This document shows, one piece after another, positions 22,545 to 33,929 of a stretch of DNA of 64,000 nt. The position numbers and the translations under genes were made by a program. This DNA comes from Dromiciops gliroides (taxonomy: Eukaryota; Chordata; Mammalia; Microbiotheria; Microbiotheriidae). Each line of letters starts with the position of its first letter. The first letter of the stretch is position 1. The notes under the pieces were generated by a model. The model did no database searches. It worked only from the letters and a program-made list of their open reading frames with translations, and had not been told where the DNA came from. Location of the stretch: assembly GCF_019393635.1 (NCBI RefSeq), contig NC_057861.1, positions 191,472,026-191,536,025 on the forward strand. The letters are read 5' to 3'.

Positions 22545-23639
22545 TAATTTTTATTTTTTAAAAAACCTTCCAATTACATGTAAAGATATTTTTTAACATT
22601 CATTTTTTGTAAGATTTAGAGTTCCAAATTTTTCTACCACCCTCCTTTCCCTCTCCCCTCCTGAGCTCAGCAAGCAGTCTGATGAAGGTTATACATTAAA
22701 GTCATGTTAAACCTATTTCCATATTAGTCATGTTGTAAGAGAAGAACCAAAACAAACAAAAAAAAAAATACAAGACAGAAAAAAATGAAAATAGTCTGCT
22801 TTCATCTGCATTCAGACTCCACAGTTCTTTTTCTGAATGTGGAGAGCATTTTCCATCATGAGTCTTTTGGCATCGTCTTAGATCGTCGTATTGCTGAGAA
22901 GGGTTAGGTCTATCACCACACAATGTTGTTGATACTGTGTACAATGTTCTCTTGGTTCTGCTCATTTCACTCAGCATCAATTTGTGTCTTTCCAGGTTTT
23001 TTTAAAAATCCATCTGCTTGGGGCAGCTAGGTTGCGCAGTGGATAGAGCACCGGCCCTGGAATCAGGAGTACCTGAGTTCAAATCTGGCCTCAAACACTT
23101 AACACTTACTAGCTGTGTGACCCTAGACAAGTCACTTAACTCTAATTGCCTCACCAAAAAAAAAAAAAAGAAATCCATCTGCTTATCATTTCTTATGGTG
23201 CAATAGTATTCCATTACATTCACATACCACAGCTTGTTCAGCCATTCCCCAATTGATGGGCATCCCTTCAATTTCCAATTTTTTGCTACCACAAAAAAAC
23301 AGCTATAAGTATTTTTGTATGTGGGTCCTTTTCCCTTTTCCATGTTCTCTTTAGGATATAGACCTAGTAGTGGGTCAAAGGGTATGCACAGTTTTAAAGG
23401 CTTTTGGGCATGGTTCCAAATTGCTCTCCAGAATGGATGGATCAGTTCACAGCTCCACCAACAGTGCGTTAATGTTGCAATTTTCCCATATCATCTCGAA
23501 CATTTATCATTCTCCTTTTTTGTCATGTTAGCCACTTGGATAGGTGTGAGGTGATCCCTCAGAGTAGTTTTAATTTTCATTTCTTTAATTAGTAGTGATT
23601 GAAAACATTTTTTCATATGTCTGCAGATGAGGTAAAGTG
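22545..23639 (-). mobile_element. L1 fragment: ORF2 C-terminus and 3'UTR
   Basis: The minus strand has the ORF2 end (NWKLKGCPSIGEWLNKLWYV, then MMLSEMSRTKRTLYTV) followed by a purine-rich 3'UTR. Interrupted by the SINE at 23020-23169. Confidence 0.9.
23020..23169 (+). repeat. Short marsupial SINE inside L1 ORF2
   Basis: Target duplication 'aaatccatctgctt' on both sides. Confidence 0.94.
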
Positions 23640-23796
23640 TTGTTTTTTGTTTTTTGTTTTGCGGGGCAATGGGGGCCAAATGACTTGCCCAGGGTCACAC
23701 AGCTAGTAAGTGTCAAGTGTCTGAGGCCGGATTTGAACTCAGGTACTCCTGAATCCAGGGCCGGTGCTTTATCCACTGCGCCACCTAGCTGCCCCC
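23640..23796 (-). repeat. Short marsupial SINE
   Basis: Reverse copy; 'gaggtaaagt' on both sides. It marks the truncated 5' edge of the L1 fragment. Confidence 0.92.
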
Positions 23797-24253
23797 GAGG
23801 TAAAGTTTTTAAAGGCTAGTCCATATACTTTGATAATGACAGATAACAAAAGTTAAGTAAAACTCAATTTTATTTCTTTATAAAGTAAGTACAAAGCAAA
23901 TATGCATTATTACAAACATTAAAACATAAAGCAACACTGTTACTAAGAAAGAATAATGTACTTAGTACAAATTATATTTTTCCCTGCACTATTTTTGTAA
24001 ATACCATTAAAAAAATCAATAATTAGCTGATTTTTGAAATATGTGTGTGCCATTTTCACATTTAACTGAAGTTATTCAAAATTAGAAACATTCCCACTTT
24101 ACATGTACTAAATTAATCTTTATCTTCTGGAATAAACCTATAAAGGATTTAAAGTTGAAGACATCAACATAGCCATTTTTAATTCAGGAACCATATTTCT
24201 CAGGCAGTTCTGTTAACCCTTATTCATAACCCTTATTGAAAAAGGGGGTTCTT

Positions 24254-24410
24254 GGGGCAGCTAGGTGGCGCAGTGGATAAAGCACCGGCCTTGGATTCAG
24301 GAGGACCTGAGTTCAAATCCGGCCTCAGACACTTAACACTTACTAGCTGTGTGACCCTGGGCAAGTCACTTAACCCCAATTGCCTTACCAAAAAAAAAAA
24401 AAGAAAAAGA
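24254..24410 (+). repeat. Short marsupial SINE
   Basis: Full-length; target duplication 'aaagggggttct'. The unique-looking sequence from 24.42 to 25.44 kb has no recognised gene; AATAAA on the minus strand at 24943-24948 could end HSBP1L1. Confidence 0.93.
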
Positions 24411-25442
24411 AAAGGGGGGTTCTCAGTTCTTACTCCTACTTATGAAGATATACTGGTGGCAAATTTCTTTGAAATTTTAAATGGTCCTTACTATGTAAAT
24501 GAACTAGTTTTCAAGACAGTCTGGGGGGGACACCTTCATTTTATAACTTCAGAAACTGACTTTGCGGATGTTTGTTTCCAGTTGTTTCCACCAATTTCCC
24601 CAGGTATTTCTGGAATGGAACCAGAATTTCTGACTTCCAAATTCTTCTGAACATAAAACTATTCAGAAAAAAAAATATTTTTTTGTTACTTGAAATTTTA
24701 TCTAAGACTCAGTACTTGAACACATTTGGAAAAACTAAGATACTTTCATTTAAAGGTATGAATGTTATTTTATGTTGAAATGGATATATTCTATTTGGGT
24801 ATGCTATAAATTCATACTTGAAACTTGTGTTCAGCTTAGCAGTTAAAGTAAATCTGGTGATAAGAATTTCTAGGATGCTTAAAAAATTTTTAAACCTCAT
24901 GCATTATATATGTTCTCATGCTTAAAAGAGGACATTCTAATCTTTATTATAATAGGATGTTAGGAAAAACAATTACTGTAGAAAAGTCAGAAGAGAATTA
25001 GTAAAAAGGAATACCATTGTATAATTTCAGATAATTATCCTACTGGATTTCCCACAAAAGTGGGTGTGTTGAGTTTAGATGAATGAACGAGGAGATGTAG
25101 AATGTCAGCCTATATATAATAGGAGGTTGGCTTGATTTGGCAGATTCTTTTTTAAAGACGCCATTACATTTCTGACAGCCCAAAATGAACAAAATATTTG
25201 TTTCAGAATCACTAGATAGACCAGTAAGTGCTATTTCACTTGTTCAGGTGATTCCTTGAAGCTTCTGGACATTTTATATGGTAAGCTGGTAAGTTATAAC
25301 TCAAAATCTTCAAGATTTCCCCCCAGAAAATTAGAATTGAATTATCATAAGTATTAAACCAAAGGTAAAGGTGTTATACCATATGATAAAAGTGAACATC
25401 CATTTTTAACAGACTGGGTATCTCATTTAAGAATAATAACCC

Positions 25443-25586
25443 GGGGCAGCTAGGTGGTACAGTGGATACAGCACCAGTCCTGGATTCAGGAAGACCTGAG
25501 TTCAAATCCAGACTGACACTTGACACCTACTATTGCTGTGTGACCCCGGGCAAATCACTTAACTCTCATTGCCTCACCAAAAAAAA
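25443..25586 (+). repeat. Short marsupial SINE
   Basis: Slightly diverged full-length copy flanked by 'agaataataacc' and 'agaagaagaacc'. Confidence 0.9.
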
Positions 25587-25629
25587 GAAGAAGAACCTCT
25601 TCCAGGGGCTAAGGGTCCATTTGCAATAA

Positions 25630-25775
25630 TGACATAGAAGTTTCCTTCAAGTTCCTCATTTGTAAAATAAGTATAATTATACCTGCAGTACCTCCCTCAT
25701 AGGATTATGATGAGGAACAAATGTGATCCCACATATCAAAAGCACTTGCACATTTTTAAGCATTGTGTGAATTTC
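25630..25775 (+). repeat. MIR relic
   Basis: 'gttcctcatttgtaaaataagtataattatacctgcagtacctccctcatagg', forward MIR. Confidence 0.65.
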
Positions 25776-25834
25776 AAATATTAACATCTTTGATCAAAAT
25801 ATTTATGAGCTGATTAAAGTACTCCCTGAATTAA

Positions 25835-25947
25835 TTTTTTTTTTTTTTGGTGAGGCAATTGGGGTTAAGTGTCTGAGGCTGGATTTGAACTCAGATCCTC
25901 CTGAATCAAGGGCCAGTTCTCTATCCACTGCGCCACCTAGCTGCCCC
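25835..25947 (-). repeat. Short marsupial SINE with internal deletion
   Basis: Lacks the usual 'gacttgcccagggtcacaca' block and its neighbours (about 37 bases). Target duplication 'ccctgaatta'. Confidence 0.9.
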
Positions 25948-26191
25948 TGAATTACATTTTTATGAACATTCTTATCAATCTTAAAGGTATTCTAAGAACC
26001 AAATTTCTACAGATAAATCTAATTGGTTTCTGAAACAAACATACATTTAAAATTATAATATTACCTATCACATTGTATGCTTAATTTTTTCAAATTATTT
26101 TGACAAAATTTCTCTTGTTAGGAACGGCTTCTGTGCAGCAGAATCTTTATCCATAAAGAATACACTCCGCATTTTTCATCGTTACATTAAT

Positions 26192-26197
26192 TCAGAT
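26192..26197 (-). CDS. HSBP1L1: HSBP1L1 probable terminal coding codons (Ile-stop)
   Basis: Exon 3 ends in phase 0 after KEQM, and the human protein adds only a few residues in its last exon. On the minus strand, caacttttcccaaacag|ATC TGA is a good acceptor with polypyrimidine tract followed in the required phase by Ile and a stop. This would give a 70-residue protein. The last exon codes for so little that other acceptors cannot be excluded. The nearest downstream AATAAA on the minus strand that I saw is at 24943-24948, which would make a 3'UTR of about 1.25 kb holding two SINEs in opposite orientation. Confidence 0.4.
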   Translation of the reverse strand: M

Positions 26198-26439
26198 CTG
26201 TTTGGGAAAAGTTGAAATAGATGTTATTATATCTCATCATGCATGGTTAAACTTAACACCTTAGAGTTTAATTTCTAAGTAACTATAATTAAATTCAATT
26301 CATTGCAACAAATATTAAGATACTGTGCTTGATGCTAGGGGAAATAGTTAAGACTCCTTGTTTTTATAGAACCTACAGTATCATGGAGAATAAGTCATAT
26401 GCATAAATAATTGTAATAAGGATAGAGACTGAACCTGTG

Positions 26440-26640
26440 TTTCTATGCATAGTAAACTCCCAGATGAGGAACTCCCTTTGCCAATGCAGGTCTGCACCTT
26501 ATCTGTCCCTTACAGTCTGAGAGAGCATAGGTGATTTGCCAAGGATCACTCGGCCAGTATGGATTAGAATTGGAATTCAAACCCAGTTCTTCCTAGTTCA
26601 GAGACCAGCTCATTTTCCACTATTCCATGCTACCTCTCAT
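26440..26640 (-). repeat. MIR-type relic
   Basis: 'cagtctgagagagcataggtgatttgccaaggatcac…ttccactattccatgctacctct'. Lies in HSBP1L1 intron 3. Confidence 0.6.
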
Positions 26641-26699
26641 ATACAATGGTAATACACAATAAGTGCTTTGGAGGAATGAGTATGAAGAATTGCTATGTG

Positions 26700-27370
26700 A
26701 AATCAGTTTATACCATTCTTGCCCCATCTTTATTGCTGTTAGTTATTGATCTCCGGATAACTTCCAACTTTAGCATCTAGCTCATGATTATCTTTTCTAT
26801 CCTTTTCCTTAGTGTGATCTTTTGATACTTCAGTGTTCATGTTAATGACCTTTTGAATAACCTGACCATATAATTCCGCAGTTTCCTCATTTGGAACAAC
26901 CTCCTGCATTACATGTCAGACACATCTTAGACCTCAACATCTCTTGGAATTATACCATCTCCAAGAACAAGAAGTTTGAAAATGTCTACTCTCTGAGCAA
27001 CACTTCTTAACCTCCTACCTTTTTCACTGTAATTCACACTAACCCTACATCTTCCCCTATTCCCAGTCCCTTGACCTATGCTTATTCTTTCACGCTCTTA
27101 TCACCTAATCCAGCCTTGAGCCCATGGTCTGCCACTTCAATATTTCACTAGCCACTACCTAAGAATGCCTTTTCTCATTTGACCTAGCATTCTTAACTAG
27201 CTTACTCCTTCCTCTTTGAAGTTAAGCCCAGCTGTCCAATTTTGCCATTCTTGCTCCCCGCTTTGCTCCAGGCTGTTGTTGCCAGAAACAATTTAACCCA
27301 CTACAAATTTATGGTACCTAACTACAGCTGGCCCCTCACTTTCTTCTGCCTCTTGATCCTACTCTTACCA
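26700..27370. other. Old LINE-like sequence, not classified
   Basis: C/T-rich text with phrases such as 'ccaagaacaagaagtttgaa' and 'ttgaagttaagcccagctgt'. No open frame or motif that I recognise; probably a decayed LINE within HSBP1L1 intron 3. Confidence 0.3.
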
Positions 27371-27381
27371 CTTATCCAATT

Positions 27382-27505
27382 TTTTTTTGGGGGGTGGGGT
27401 AATGAGGGTTAAGTGACTTGCCCAGGGTCACACAGCTAGTATGAGTGTCTGAGGCCAGATTTGAACTCAGGTCCTCCTGAATCCAGGGCCAGTGTTTTAT
27501 CCACA
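27382..27505 (-). repeat. Short marsupial SINE, truncated
   Basis: Reverse copy lacking its 5' head (stops at 'ttttatccac'), flanked by 'cttatccaatt' and 'cctatccagtt'. Confidence 0.88.
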
Positions 27506-27624
27506 CCTATCCAGTTATCAAAAACGCCTATTTCAGGCTTCTTTCTTGTGCCTCAAACCTAAATTAGAACTCTATACTCTTTCCCCCCCTTGTTCTTTAA
27601 TTGTTGTGGTTGTTTTATTTTTTA

Positions 27625-28045
27625 TAGTATTTTATTTTATTTTCGAATTACATGTAAAGATTGTTTTCAAAATTCATTTTTCTAAGATTTTGAGTTCCAA
27701 ATTTTTCTCCCTTCTACCTTCCCTTCCCTCTCCACCCTCCCTGAGATGGTAAGCAATCAAATATAGGTTATATATGTACAATCATGTTATACATATTTCC
27801 ATATTAGTCATGTTGTAAAAGAAGAATCAGAACAAGAAAAACCACAAGAAAGAAAAAATAACAATTAAGGGAAAATAGTATACTTCAATCTGCATTGACT
27901 CCATAGTTCTTTTTCTGGATGTGGAGAGCATTTTCCATTGTAAGTCTTTTGGAATTGCCCTGGATCATTGCATTGCTGAGAAGAACCAAGTCCTTCACAG
28001 TTGATCATCACACAATGTTGCTGTTACTGTGTACAATGTAGAACT
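27625..28045 (-). mobile_element. L1 3'UTR fragment
   Basis: Reverse L1 3' end: 'aattacatgtaaagattg…', 'atataggttatatatgtaca', 'ctttttctggatgtggagag', and a short ORF2 tail near 28.0 kb. Confidence 0.85.
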
Positions 28046-28451
28046 CTATACTCTTGCAGCAAATGAATTAACTTCTTACTTAACGGACAAGTTTGAAGCT
28101 CTCAGTTGCTTCAAAATTTTTCAGCATCTCCCTCTGAAACTCCCTTACTAGAACTACTCACTACCTGATTTTGCAATTCTAGTATATAATTATAATCTGA
28201 TTATTTCTTTAAAAATCTAACAGTCAGGCATTGAGAAATGAACCCTCTTGAATTCATAATTACTCGTGAAAATTTTTGTTAGCTGAATTAGGACAGCTAC
28301 CACCAAATATCAAAGCTGCATAATTTTTTTTTTAATGAAACAGGCCTATTTCCAAGTATATATTACTTTTTTCTTTAAAGCATTTGAATAGAATGCCATA
28401 AGCTGAAAATATGAAACCTATGGGATTCTTCAGGTTAAAACTGCCAATTTT

Positions 28452-28610
28452 GGGGGCAGCTACATGGCACAGTGGATAGAGCAACCGGCCCTGGATGCAG
28501 AAAGACCTGAGTTCAAATCCAGCCTCAAGACAACACTTACTGGCTGTGTGACCCTAGACAAGTCACTTAATCCCAATTGCCTCACCAAAAAAAAACAACC
28601 AAAAAACAAA
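28452..28610 (+). repeat. Short marsupial SINE
   Basis: Diverged full-length copy with imperfect duplication 'ctgccaatttt' and 'ctgacaatttt'. Confidence 0.9.
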
Positions 28611-28714
28611 AACCTGACAATTTTTCTAAGAGGGTGGTCTTTAAATGTGTAGCAAAAAAACCTAAACTCTGCTACATCCACATATAATGGAAACTATAAG
28701 ATGCATTAGTGGTG

Positions 28715-28866
28715 GGGGGCAGCTAGGTGGTGCAGTGGATAAAACACTGGCCCTGGATTCAGGAGTACCTGAGTTCAAATCTGGCCTCAGGCACTTGACA
28801 CTTACTAGCTGTGTGACCCTTGGCAAGTCACTTAACCCCCATTGCCCCGCAAAAAAAAAAAAAAAA
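28715..28866 (+). repeat. Short marsupial SINE
   Basis: Full-length; target duplication 'aagatgcattagtgg'. Confidence 0.93.
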
Positions 28867-29201
28867 GATGCATTAGTGGCTATAATATGGGTCTACTTTA
28901 TAAAGCTTTTCTTGAAGGTTACTTGAATATATTCTCTCAAAAACTAGCCATTTCCCTAAATACCTGTTCCAAAGTGATTTCTCTGAGGATTGAGTATGAA
29001 AACATTAACTTACTCCTATTTAAGGAGGGAAAAAAATAAACACTCAAGTTCTTTAGGACAGTTACACCTGATAACTATAAAGATAAATCAGAAAGCACAG
29101 GAAATTTGTCTATGGCTTTATAATTTGAAATAATTGTAGATTTCAAGATTTTATTTTAGCATACAGGTGGTAATCTCAGGCTGTAAACAAGTGTGTTGTC
29201 A

Positions 29202-29408
<207 letters not shown>

Positions 29409-30234
29409 TTATCATATACTTTATAGTAGTCCTTTAGTTTGCATATCTAATGTCACTTTTGAACTGTTGGCCAAAAAAACCCTCTTCAAAGACCTTTTTT
29501 TAAGCATATAACATATCCTGATAATTTGATTAAATTATAGAGATTTAAAGCAAATTAAGAGGACAAAAAGAAATCACACCAAATTAACTTCCCCTGTCTA
29601 ATCTGTGGAAAGGAAAAAAAAAAGCTTTCATATAATTTTTTCCCCAACTGATAACTGCCAAATAACGAGCATGAGTATAGCCATTGCTATATTAAAAGCT
29701 GTTAAAAAGCTGAAATCCAATGGATTTAATTTGTTTAATTGAATAGAGTCAGGAATAGCATCTAAGAAAAAAGGAATTAACTATGGTGTATTTTAATATG
29801 TGACTATAAACATTTAAACATTTCAAGGACTTAATCTTTTTAACAAAATTGTCTTGCCCAATTAATTGTATGAGACAAAATCTGTCTCTCTCTTTACACA
29901 TTCACATTTTAAGATATTTAAGTGTTGATTTCATTATGCCTTAGAATAAGTATTTTTATCCTCTATGGAAACTAATTTCCCAAATTGGAGTATAAGTTAG
30001 TGAGAAATTTTGTACACATGTTTTGAACACAAATATTCAAGAATTTGGTTTTGGATGTGAGGTAAAATTTGTTTTCAGCAAATATGTTTTTTTCCCCTGG
30101 TTTTGTATAAACTGTAAACAGCTTGTTGTACTTTCTAAGTTAAAGCAACAAGTAGGAAGAGTTGAAACAAAACAAAATGAAAAATGTTTGCATTGTTGAA
30201 AATGTTTGATGCTTGTTAATAAATAATGGGATTT

Positions 30235-30372
30235 GGGGTGGCTAGGTGGCACAGTGGATAAAGCACCTGCCCTGGAGTCAGGAGTACCTGGGTTCAAATC
30301 CGGCCTCAGACACTTGACACTTACTAGCTGTGTGACCCTGGGCAAGTCACTTAACCCCCATTGCCCCACAAA
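30235..30372 (+). repeat. Short marsupial SINE in the HSBP1L1 U12-type intron
   Basis: Full-length copy whose A-rich tail merges into the GAAT microsatellite that follows. Confidence 0.93.
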
Positions 30373-30421
30373 AATAAATGAATGAATGAATGAATGAATG
30401 AATGAATGAATGAATGAATGG
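30373..30421. repeat. (GAAT)n microsatellite
   Basis: About 11 GAAT units growing out of the SINE tail. Confidence 0.93.
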
Positions 30422-30484
30422 ATTCAGATCATACAGAACTAAGGATTTATTTTTGTAGTCCTTTATAAACATGAGATCATAGGC

Positions 30485-30715
30485 TTTTAGAGCGAAGGGA
30501 TTTTAAAGGTCATAAGGACCAGCCCCTTCAAGGCCTTGCCAGATTTCATCTCAGGCCTCAGTCTCCAAATCCAGCATTCTTTATAGTGTACCACAGTACC
30601 TACTTTAGAGTTAAGTTGGCATAGTATGTAGTGGCTTGGCCAGGAAGTTCTGAATTCAAATCCCTTCTCTGATACATATTAGCTCTGTCGACATGGGCAA
30701 ATCATTTAACATCCT
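30485..30715. repeat. Two MIR-type relics
   Basis: 30485-30600 reads reverse ('ggattttaaaggtcataagg…'); 30605-30715 reads forward ('tggccaggaagttctgaattcaaatccc…tgggcaaatcatttaac'). Confidence 0.5.
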
Positions 30716-31039
30716 TAATGATAGAATCACTTTTCTTTACATACTGAGGACTATAAATATGAATTTTTATTTTATCCTTGAAAAATATGTGCCAGCTCTC
30801 GTCCTTTTGACAAAAACATGAAATAATCTTCCATCCTACAGATAAATATTACAGATGTATTAATATACATCTCTGGATGTATCACCAAAATGTATGCACT
30901 TTGCATCAAAAATGTGCATACTAGGAAAGTTATATGGAAAGAAAGAAAATGGCCAGGAAAATTGATCATGAAAACATTTCTTATTCACTATGCAATTTGG
31001 GAGCAACCCTGTACATTCTTTTAAAGTATAAAAGGATAT

Positions 31040-31106
31040 TTTTGAGAGTTATTGTCTCAGTCAGAGCTTGGAAGTGTACCTGAAGTTTCTGTAATAAATC
31101 TTCTGC
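31040..31106 (-). CDS. HSBP1L1: HSBP1L1 coding exon 2 (codons 16-37 plus 1 base)
   Basis: Minus-strand exon with acceptor ttttccccccag and 67 coding bases giving AEDLLQKLQVHFQALTETIT then LK, 22 residues that align without gaps to the human segment [20 protein letters not shown] plus LR. No GT lies at the expected exon end. Instead the exon runs into AAAA|ATATCCTTTT, the U12-type AT-AC 5' splice site. The leftover A joins TG at the start of exon 3 to make ATG (Met), the residue found there in the family. A cryptic CAG|gtacac inside the exon would break the frame and remove conserved residues, so it was not used. Confidence 0.88.
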
Positions 31107-32189
31107 CTGGGGGGAAAAATAGATTACATGAATATAATGCATTTAATATACATTTCTGAATTTTGGGTGAGATTGCCCATGGGAAATTGTAAAACTTATT
31201 TAATGACTCTAAACCCCAGAAATAAAGACCCTTCTTCATATAAATAGTCTACCCATGTTTTATGATTTAGTAATAGAATAGTACAGCAAATAAAGAATTA
31301 AAACTTACTGAGCAATGTCAAAGAAATGTATCCTTGGGGGAAGGGGAAGCTAATCACATGGCAAGGAGGAGGAATAACATGTTCCAGAGTTATCCTTTAT
31401 GATGTAAGGATAAATCTAAAGATGACACTCCCACCCCTGTAAGCATTTTTGATGGGTCCCCTATGGCAAACTGGGAGGACATGGACAAAAGTTACATAAA
31501 ATGGGTTAGTTTGGATGGGTCATGATAGCTTTCCTTGTAAAGAATGACGATGGTGGTAAGATCTACTTAAATATTTAAAGAGACTTTTAAAATCAATATT
31601 TGCTTTTCTGAGCTGTATACCACCTATTTTATGACTGTGGGACACTAACAGCATAGGAATTGGTGAGGTTTTTCAGTAGCTCATGGAGAACATCTTGTCC
31701 CTAACTTCCAAATTCAGTTGTATCTCTTAGACCACACTACCTACAGCCAGTCACTACTAAAGTTCGTATAACATTAAAATTTATAGTGCCTGCTATCTTG
31801 TTTCAAAGGTAAAAGTCAAGTCTTAAGAAGACTAACTTCTGTGAACAGATAACATGTAATATTGTACTGTGTTCCTTTGTCTATCCAAAATATTCATAAA
31901 GACATTGGATATAATGTTATGTTAAGAAGAGTTGTGAATATGGAATATCCCAGCTAAGAGATTTATATATGTGATTATGGCAGTAAGTGAATATCATACT
32001 AATCTCACACTTGTTGATACTATTCTTGGAATTACCAACTGTGTTTTCAGATTTTTTATATAGGCTTGTGATTATCCATGCTGTTTGTATCCCTTAGGAC
32101 TGCAATCATGATCTGGCCAGGGAGCCAATTAGTCTCTGTTAGAAGGATAGAAGGGAATTGCCCTAGAAAAAGTTAAAAGTGGAAAGTAT

Positions 32190-32355
32190 CTTTGTATAGT
32201 CTGCATTCTTCAATTTTACAGATGAAGAACATGAAGCCTAGATAGGCCAAACAATATGCTCAAGTTCATACAATTTGTGGCAGAGCTAGCTAGGGCCATT
32301 CTAACATCTCTTGATTCCTAATACAGTGCTCTTCCTAGTACATCATGCTACCTCC
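32190..32355 (-). repeat. MIR relic
   Basis: 'acagatgaagaacatgaagcctagataggcc…cagtgctcttcctagtacatcatgctacct'. The rest of HSBP1L1 intron 1 (31.1-33.25 kb) holds nothing else I recognise. Confidence 0.65.
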
Positions 32356-33254
32356 TTCACAGTAATGTTTACTTTCCAAAAGAAAACAAAGATGTTGCCC
32401 AGAAGTTAAACTTACAAATAGATTTCTAAATGTTTGTGCTGAGTACCAGAAACATCTCTACCTCTAAAAGTTATATGCAAAACTATTCAATTGAATTATT
32501 ATTTAACATCTTGTCCTTTTTTTTCTTACTCCCAAGTTGTAAGATTCATAACAGTGGTCACTAATAGGGCATCTGTCTCATTTTTATGCACAAATTTGGT
32601 ATATAATTTGTATGAGGAGGACACAGTCAACGCTCTACAGTTAAACGTGTTTCAAACCCGAAACAGTCACACGTCAGATTATCCATAGCTTTGGGGGTGG
32701 GGGAGGGGTAATGTTCACTTATTTTTATTGTTGAATTATAGAATCTGCCTATCCTCTATACTATAAAGACCAAGTAGGTAATACGTTCAGAAGACAGGTG
32801 AAATATCCAAAGTTTTAAATTCTATGTTACAGTGTCCAATTGCCACCATAATTTAGTATTGCATTTAATTAGAACTTAAATCTTAGCTGACACTTAAGCA
32901 AGAGAGATCAGAGAGGGTGTAGTTGGCAAAGTCAATTCGGTTGTTTCCTGGGACAGTTTCACAGAGCCCTTCAAATAGTAGATCCTTTCATCTGGTTGCC
33001 AGTCTAGGGATAAAATGCTGAATCATTGAATCAAATGGGATGTTTTAACACCCTTCCTCCCCCACTTGTAAGATCATTAAATCACTTCCACAGAAAATTA
33101 TTCGATCTCCTTATTTTCAGGCAGTCTTTACTCAAGCTTTTTCTGACAATCGCTGCTGTGAGAGGGTGGCAGCAATAGGTCCCAGATGCCAACGATGTGT
33201 TTGGGTTCAAACCGGAGGAGAGGAGAAGGGAATAATGGACAGAACAGAGAAAAT

Positions 33255-33450
33255 TGCGTAGTATATAAAAATGACACTGGGTTTGGGATCAGAAGAGTTG
33301 GCTTCTAATCTCAGTTCTGCTTTTAAACTAGAAGGATGCACCTTTGGGTGAGTGAAAACTCGGTTCTCTGGGCTTCAAGTCCTTAAATGTAAAAGGAGTC
33401 GAGTCAAATGATCATCCCGTGCCTTTGGGCTCAAAAGTTCTATGATAATG
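33255..33450 (+). repeat. MIR relic
   Basis: 'gggtttgggatcagaagagttggcttctaatctcagttctgc…', forward MIR. Confidence 0.6.
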
Positions 33451-33665
33451 ATTTTCCTTAAGAACCTCAGGTCCTATTTCCCCTCACCCGCACAGTTTCC
33501 AGATTCCAGTCTCCTGAATTAGGGGGAGGCATAAGGAAAGGCATTGTTCTACTTTTCCGGTCAAGATAAAAGGTAAGCATTTCTTCCAGTAGGAGAGCTT
33601 TCTGCGGATTCAGAGGCTAAATTTCCCAAGAAGAATCAGGCTCTCATCACCTACTGTATGCATGC

Positions 33666-33679
33666 ATAGATAGATAGAT

Positions 33680-33770
<91 letters not shown>

Positions 33771-33818
33771 GATTAGATAGATAGATGATAGACAGTCAGG
33801 TAGGTAGGTAGGTAGATA
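33666..33818. repeat. (GATA)n microsatellite in HSBP1L1 intron 1
   Basis: About 30 GATA units with a few interruptions, then GTAG units. It lies about 270 bases from exon 1 and the CpG-rich segment. Confidence 0.96.
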
Positions 33819-33929
33819 ATGGAGCAAACCGAAGAAATTAAAGGCAGTAAAACCCAGGTAAGGCACTAGCCCGCAGATCTGCAGATCTTGGTAGGATTTT
33901 CAAGAAAGTCTAATGCAGGGAATTTCACT

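Noticed and set aside
24252..24650. Recurring open frames with DKAPALDSGGPEFKSGLRHL (also at 22055, 28687, 50509, 51629, 60859, 62931)
   Set aside because: Forward-strand translation of the same SINE, running into flanking sequence; not a protein family.
31090..31106. Alternative HSBP1L1 donor CAG|gtacac inside exon 2 paired with acceptor tgcag at 29372
   Set aside because: It removes 13 conserved residues and does not keep the reading frame into exon 3, unlike the AT-AC pair.
33666..33818. Regular repeats as a CRISPR-like or satellite array
   Set aside because: Units are 4 bases without spacers: an ordinary microsatellite in a mammalian genome.
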